Positions 61,087 through 64,000 of a stretch of DNA of 64,000 nucleotides are shown here, one piece after another (within the stretch, counting starts at the first letter, position 1; each line of letters opens with the position of its first letter). The stretch is taken from the NCBI GenBank assembly GCA_964393605.1, contig CAYMUL010000013.1:28000-91999 (forward strand). The letters are read 5' to 3'. The stretch comes from CAYMUL01 sp964393605. Lineage in GTDB: Bacteria; Bacteroidota; Ignavibacteria; Ignavibacteriales; Ignavibacteriaceae. Made by a program: the position numbers and the translations under genes. The notes under the pieces are model-generated. The model was given only the letters and a program-made list of their open reading frames with translations. It searched no databases and was not told where the DNA came from.

Positions 61087-63258
61087 TCAATAATTCTTCA
61101 CTCCCATTTCATCCAATAAATAATTTGCGCCAGCGAATTTTTGTACAACCCACAAGACATATCGAATATCAACTCCGATAGAGCGGCTGTAATCTTCACT
61201 CCAAGCGTAATCGTTAATTGTCGCCTCATATGCGCGGTCGAAGTTCACACCGATGAGCTCGCCGAATGCATTCATAATGGGGCTACCGGAGTTCCCGCCG
61301 GTTGTGTCCATGTTATAAAGAATTGCAACAGGCACATCGCCGAGTTTTTCATTTTTAAATCTCCCGAAATCTCTTTTTTCATAAAGCTCTTTTATTTTTT
61401 GGGGAAGATCGAAATCGTTGCCTCTGTAACTTTTTTCAATCACGCCTTTCAATGTTGTAATCGGCGAATAGTATGTTGCGTCAACGGGGGTATAACCGCG
61501 CACGTAGCCGTAAGTCAAGCGCAAAGTAGAATTAGCATCGGGGATGAATTGTTTTTTCTTCCAATCTTTTTTCACTTCGAGCAAGCGCGCCAATTGTACG
61601 TTCAACTTGCCTTCGAGTTCGTCCAGTTTTTTCTTCAACGGTTCATAAGTTTTATTGTAGCTCGTTACAAAGTTGATGAAAGGATCATCAACTTCGCCGC
61701 CGGAAATTATTTGCTCAAAAACTTCTTCCACTCCCTTTGTGGAAGTGAGTTTTGATTTTTCGAAAGCATTATCAATCCAGTTGTTCATCTCGTTTGAGTT
61801 TTGTACAGAAAGCAAATTGAATAACTTCACTTCCGGAAATTCCGCGGCAGGATTTAAAAATATTTTTAGTACTTCTTTATCAACCGCAACAGGAATCTTT
61901 TCGGAAAAAGATTGTGCAATTCGCTTCTTTAAATTATCCCAATTTTCTTTGCGGTAATTTTCTTCTCTTTCTTCATCAGGTTTCTTGAATTCATCTCTTA
62001 ACTTTGCGAGTGTGTTCGCAGTGCGAATTTGATTCGACATTCTGTTCAAATTTCCATTGAGCAAATCAATTCTTCCCCGCTTAAGAATTTCATCGTAGAT
62101 AGTATTTATTTCAGAAAGAGTCGAACCGAATTTTTCTTTCAACTTTTTATCGGAGTTGATATAACTTTGTAAAAGATTTTCCTCTTCAATTTTTTTATTC
62201 AGTAAAGAAATTCTCCCCAAACCGAGCATCTTTCCCTCATAATTTTTTTTAACGTTGGCAAGAGATTTGATTGTTGAAGAAAGCTCCAAGCCGAGCGCGG
62301 CATCTGCTTCGCCGAACTCTTCATATTTTTTAATCAACTTCGAAAAAGTTTCGGCGATGTATGGGAGTTGAACTTCCTGATGCAGTTTAACATAGCCGGC
62401 GGGTCTATGGCGGAAAGTTCTTCCCGGATAACCGAGTATGAAAACAAAATCTTCTTCTTCAACACCGTTCGGATTTACTTTCAAAAATCTTTTGGGAGTG
62501 AAAGGAATATTTTTTTCGTTGTAAGTTGCCGGCGCGCCGTCCGGTGCAACGTACGCGCGGAGGAATGAGAAATCGCCGGTATGACGCGGCCAAACCCAAT
62601 TATCCGTTTCACCGCCGAACTCTCCGATCGATCTCGGCGGAATGTACACGAGTCGAACATCTTTTATAACTTTATATTTGAAGAGGACGTAAGTCTGCCC
62701 GATAAACATTTCGGAAACTTCCGCGACAATAGTTGAATCTGCTTGTTGCGCGGCGTGAATTATCTCTTTTATTTTTTCTTCAATCGCTTTTGTACGTTTG
62801 GAAACATCATCGACGGCATTTGCAGTTTCTAAAATTACAGAGGAAACATCTTCATAAGATTGAGTTATCATGCACGTCAAACCTTTTGCAGGAATTTCTT
62901 TTTCGAAAGTGCCGGCGAGAAAACCGTTCTCTACATAATTATTTTCAAGCGTGCTTGCGCGTTGAACATAACCAAACGCGCAGTGATGATTCGTGATTAT
63001 CAACCCCTGTTCCGAAATGAATGAACCGGTGCAGCCGCCGACGCGAACAAGCGCATCAACCAAACTTACTCCGTTTGGGTTATAGATTTCTTTGATGTCA
63101 ATTTTCAATCCCGCGCTTTTCAAATTTAGGTTTGGAACTTCGCTCAATGGATACATTCCTTCTTCCGGAATGTGCGATGCGATGTTCAAGCATAAAAATA
63201 TTGTAATGAAAAAATAGAGTAGAGGTTTCGTCAGTAATTTGTTTGAGAAAGTTTTCAT
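61087..63258 (-). CDS. S46-family dipeptidyl-peptidase, DPP11-like
   Basis: This 723-aa protein has a signal peptide (KPLLYFFITIFLCLNIASH). A chymotrypsin-like fold is split by a long helical insertion (~350-600). The catalytic His lies in GLIITNHHCAFGYV (91-92) and GETDNWVWPRHTGDFSFLRA belongs to the Asp region. Ser657 is in GGNSGSPIMN. Eighteen residues after Ser stands Arg675 (GVNFDRAY), the position that in P. gingivalis enzymes is Arg in DPP11 and Gly in DPP7, so Asp/Glu-preferring dipeptidyl-peptidase activity is inferred. It would act in the periplasm on imported oligopeptides. Confidence 0.93.
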   Translation of the reverse strand: MKTFSNKLLTKPLLYFFITIFLCLNIASHIPEEGMYPLSEVPNLNLKSAGLKIDIKEIYNPNGVSLVDALVRVGGCTGSFISEQGLIITNHHCAFGYVQRASTLENNYVENGFLAGTFEKEIPAKGLTCMITQSYEDVSSVILETANAVDDVSKRTKAIEEKIKEIIHAAQQADSTIVAEVSEMFIGQTYVLFKYKVIKDVRLVYIPPRSIGEFGGETDNWVWPRHTGDFSFLRAYVAPDGAPATYNEKNIPFTPKRFLKVNPNGVEEEDFVFILGYPGRTFRHRPAGYVKLHQEVQLPYIAETFSKLIKKYEEFGEADAALGLELSSTIKSLANVKKNYEGKMLGLGRISLLNKKIEEENLLQSYINSDKKLKEKFGSTLSEINTIYDEILKRGRIDLLNGNLNRMSNQIRTANTLAKLRDEFKKPDEEREENYRKENWDNLKKRIAQSFSEKIPVAVDKEVLKIFLNPAAEFPEVKLFNLLSVQNSNEMNNWIDNAFEKSKLTSTKGVEEVFEQIISGGEVDDPFINFVTSYNKTYEPLKKKLDELEGKLNVQLARLLEVKKDWKKKQFIPDANSTLRLTYGYVRGYTPVDATYYSPITTLKGVIEKSYRGNDFDLPQKIKELYEKRDFGRFKNEKLGDVPVAILYNMDTTGGNSGSPIMNAFGELIGVNFDRAYEATINDYAWSEDYSRSIGVDIRYVLWVVQKFAGANYLLDEMGVKNY

Positions 63259-63283
63259 GATTCGCCTTTCGTAAAAAAAAATT

Positions 63284-63550
63284 TTGTGTTCAAAAATAAT
63301 ATTTCATCGCTCCAATCCCTCACGCAAAAAAAGGAAATATGGAAAAGTTTCAATAAAGAAGATTCTTCAAGTCGCCGCTAAAATACTTGGTGAAGTTGTT
63401 GCAACATTGATTGATAACGAATGGAAAGAAGCAGGCTACTACAATTATCAATTATTAATTAATAATTATCAATTACCAAGCGGCGTTTTTTATTATCAAC
63501 TTGTCGCCGGCGATTTTACTTCTGTAAAGAAGCTGGTTGTAATTAAGTAG
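63284..63550 (+). pseudogene. Remnant of a T9SS cargo gene (sorting domain only)
   Basis: Only the second half of a sorting domain is readable: KILGEVVATLIDNEWKEAGY, then YQL...SGVFYYQLVAGDF and VKKLVVIK, ending at 63550. No cargo region or signal peptide precedes it and the first ~25 codons do not fit. A 21-bp in-frame insertion adds a second NYQL (NYQLLINNYQL). The gene is 5'-truncated and probably dead. Confidence 0.75.
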
Positions 63551-63576
63551 TAACATTGCGAGGGATAACTTTCTTG

Positions 63577-63599
63577 GTCGGGTGAAAGCCCGACTTTTT
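63577..63599 (+). terminator. Terminator after the T9SS remnant
   Basis: Stem GTCGGG-TGAAAG-CCCGAC followed by TTTTT, 26 nt after the stop. Confidence 0.85.
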
Positions 63600-63832
63600 C
63601 CGGAGGTAGTCATTCTCATACAAGACATCAAGGCACAAAGAAGTTTTGAATAAACGAACAAACCATAAGTTTTTCCTTAGTGCCTTTGTGCCGTTGTGGC
63701 AAAAAAATTAGCGGGTAACGTAACTTAATGAGCTATTCGAAAAACCATACTATTTACAAACTCTCAAAAAAAATCCTTGTAGAGTGTTTGAGGTTATTGT
63801 GGAAGAGTAAATTAAATTTGCCCGCATTTGTT

Positions 63833-63900
63833 AATCCTCTACGAGGATTGAATTTATTGTTTAATCATCGTTTTACAATAATTAAACCTCTACGAGGTTT
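63833..63900. repeat. Two hairpins AATCCTC-TAC-GAGGATT and AAACCTC-TAC-GAGGTTT
   Basis: They lie at 63833-63849 and 63884-63900. These are the reverse-oriented counterparts of the hairpins at 39011 and 39061. The gap 63551-64000 contains the terminator, these hairpins, a sequence of the type CTTAGTGCCTTTGTGCCGTT near 63678, and the edge-cut arm below, but no gene. Confidence 0.8.
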
Positions 63901-63908
63901 CTCAATAT

Positions 63909-64000
63909 CTGGACAAGCCAGAACTGAAGTAAAATGTTCACCGAGTTGTTGTTCTTACTTTGGAAATGAGAGTATCCCAACAGAGAAAAAAATATTTCAT
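63909..64000. repeat. Third arm of the inverted-repeat element, cut by window end
   Basis: CTGGACAAGCCAGAACTGAA, then TACTTTGGAAATGAGAG and AAAAAAATATTTCAT, match the left arm at 38381-38460 in the same orientation. The element continues beyond the window. Confidence 0.7.

Noticed and set aside
61141..61755. A 204-codon plus-strand frame opposite the S46 peptidase
   Set aside because: It lies wholly antisense to a well-supported gene, and its composition is that of a shadow frame (Cys/Phe/Ile-rich) with no motif.
1..64000. tRNA, rRNA or riboswitch genes
   Set aside because: No T-loop-like GGTTCRAAYCC context or conserved rRNA segment was seen by eye; a covariance-model search (tRNAscan/Infernal) would be decisive.

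Overview
The window comes from a low-GC member of the Bacteroidota/Chlorobi (FCB) group, most likely an Ignavibacteria-type organism. The evidence is four or more secreted proteins ending in the type IX secretion (T9SS) sorting domain typical of that class (YPNPFNP ... LGNEVATLVNEEK ... SGVY.Y.L), a YehU/LytS-type kinase with a LytTR regulator, an S46 dipeptidyl-peptidase, beta-propeller lipoproteins, and ribosome binding sites of the AAAGGA type. No rRNA, tRNA or CRISPR array is visible.

Layout. 1-5 kb: three T9SS cargo proteins in a row (the first cut by the window edge) and a membrane-anchored AraC-type regulator. 5-7.6 kb: a repeat nest, then a LytS/LytTR two-component pair. 7.8-12.7 kb: an acyltransferase/outer-membrane/lipoprotein-hydrolase operon, a second hydrolase and a charged exported protein. 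12.8-15.2 kb: a decayed region with an internally deleted IS256-type element and propeller lipoproteins, one of them broken. 15.7-20.2 kb: a minus-strand operon in which an MvaI/BcnI-like restriction-modification pair sits directly upstream of an AlkD-like repair gene, a DinB-fold gene, a cupin and an exported protein. 20.2-22.8 kb: alaS. 22.9-29.2 kb: a zeta-toxin-like kinase with a small partner, then ferritin, galE, rmlA, rmlC and glgP. 29.4-30.1 kb: a Phd/RelE-type toxin-antitoxin pair. 30.6-35.1 kb: a giant double BadF-type activase. 35.5-42.9 kb: a beta-lactamase-like hydrolase that appears N-truncated, arginase, a 1.2-kb repeat garden, a SirB1-type transglutaminase-like gene, and a lysA / LD-carboxypeptidase overlap. 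43-53 kb: a DUF1579 protein, two very large T9SS cargo proteins and a lipoprotein whose signal peptide is encoded by a hexanucleotide tandem repeat. 53-63.3 kb: housekeeping and accessory genes, including TrmO, a two-gene DUF488 module, a ChaN-like protein, ParD with a 27-residue ParE stump, a YceI operon, a GIY-YIG protein and a DPP11-like S46 peptidase. 63.3-64 kb: a T9SS gene remnant and more repeats.

The most unusual signals are in repeats and decay. (1) A 51-bp palindrome lies in frame inside three T9SS sorting domains, with a paired base change between copies. (2) A 168-bp element with 15-bp terminal inverted repeats lies next to two truncated genes. (3) A family of 17-bp hairpins has a fixed C-GTA-G core and co-varying arms. 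(4) A roughly 550-bp inverted-repeat element has another copy entering at the right edge. (5) The least understood protein system is the SocA/Panacea-like-DUF488 protein with its directly abutting 270-aa partner. All family calls were made by reading motifs; no database search was run.
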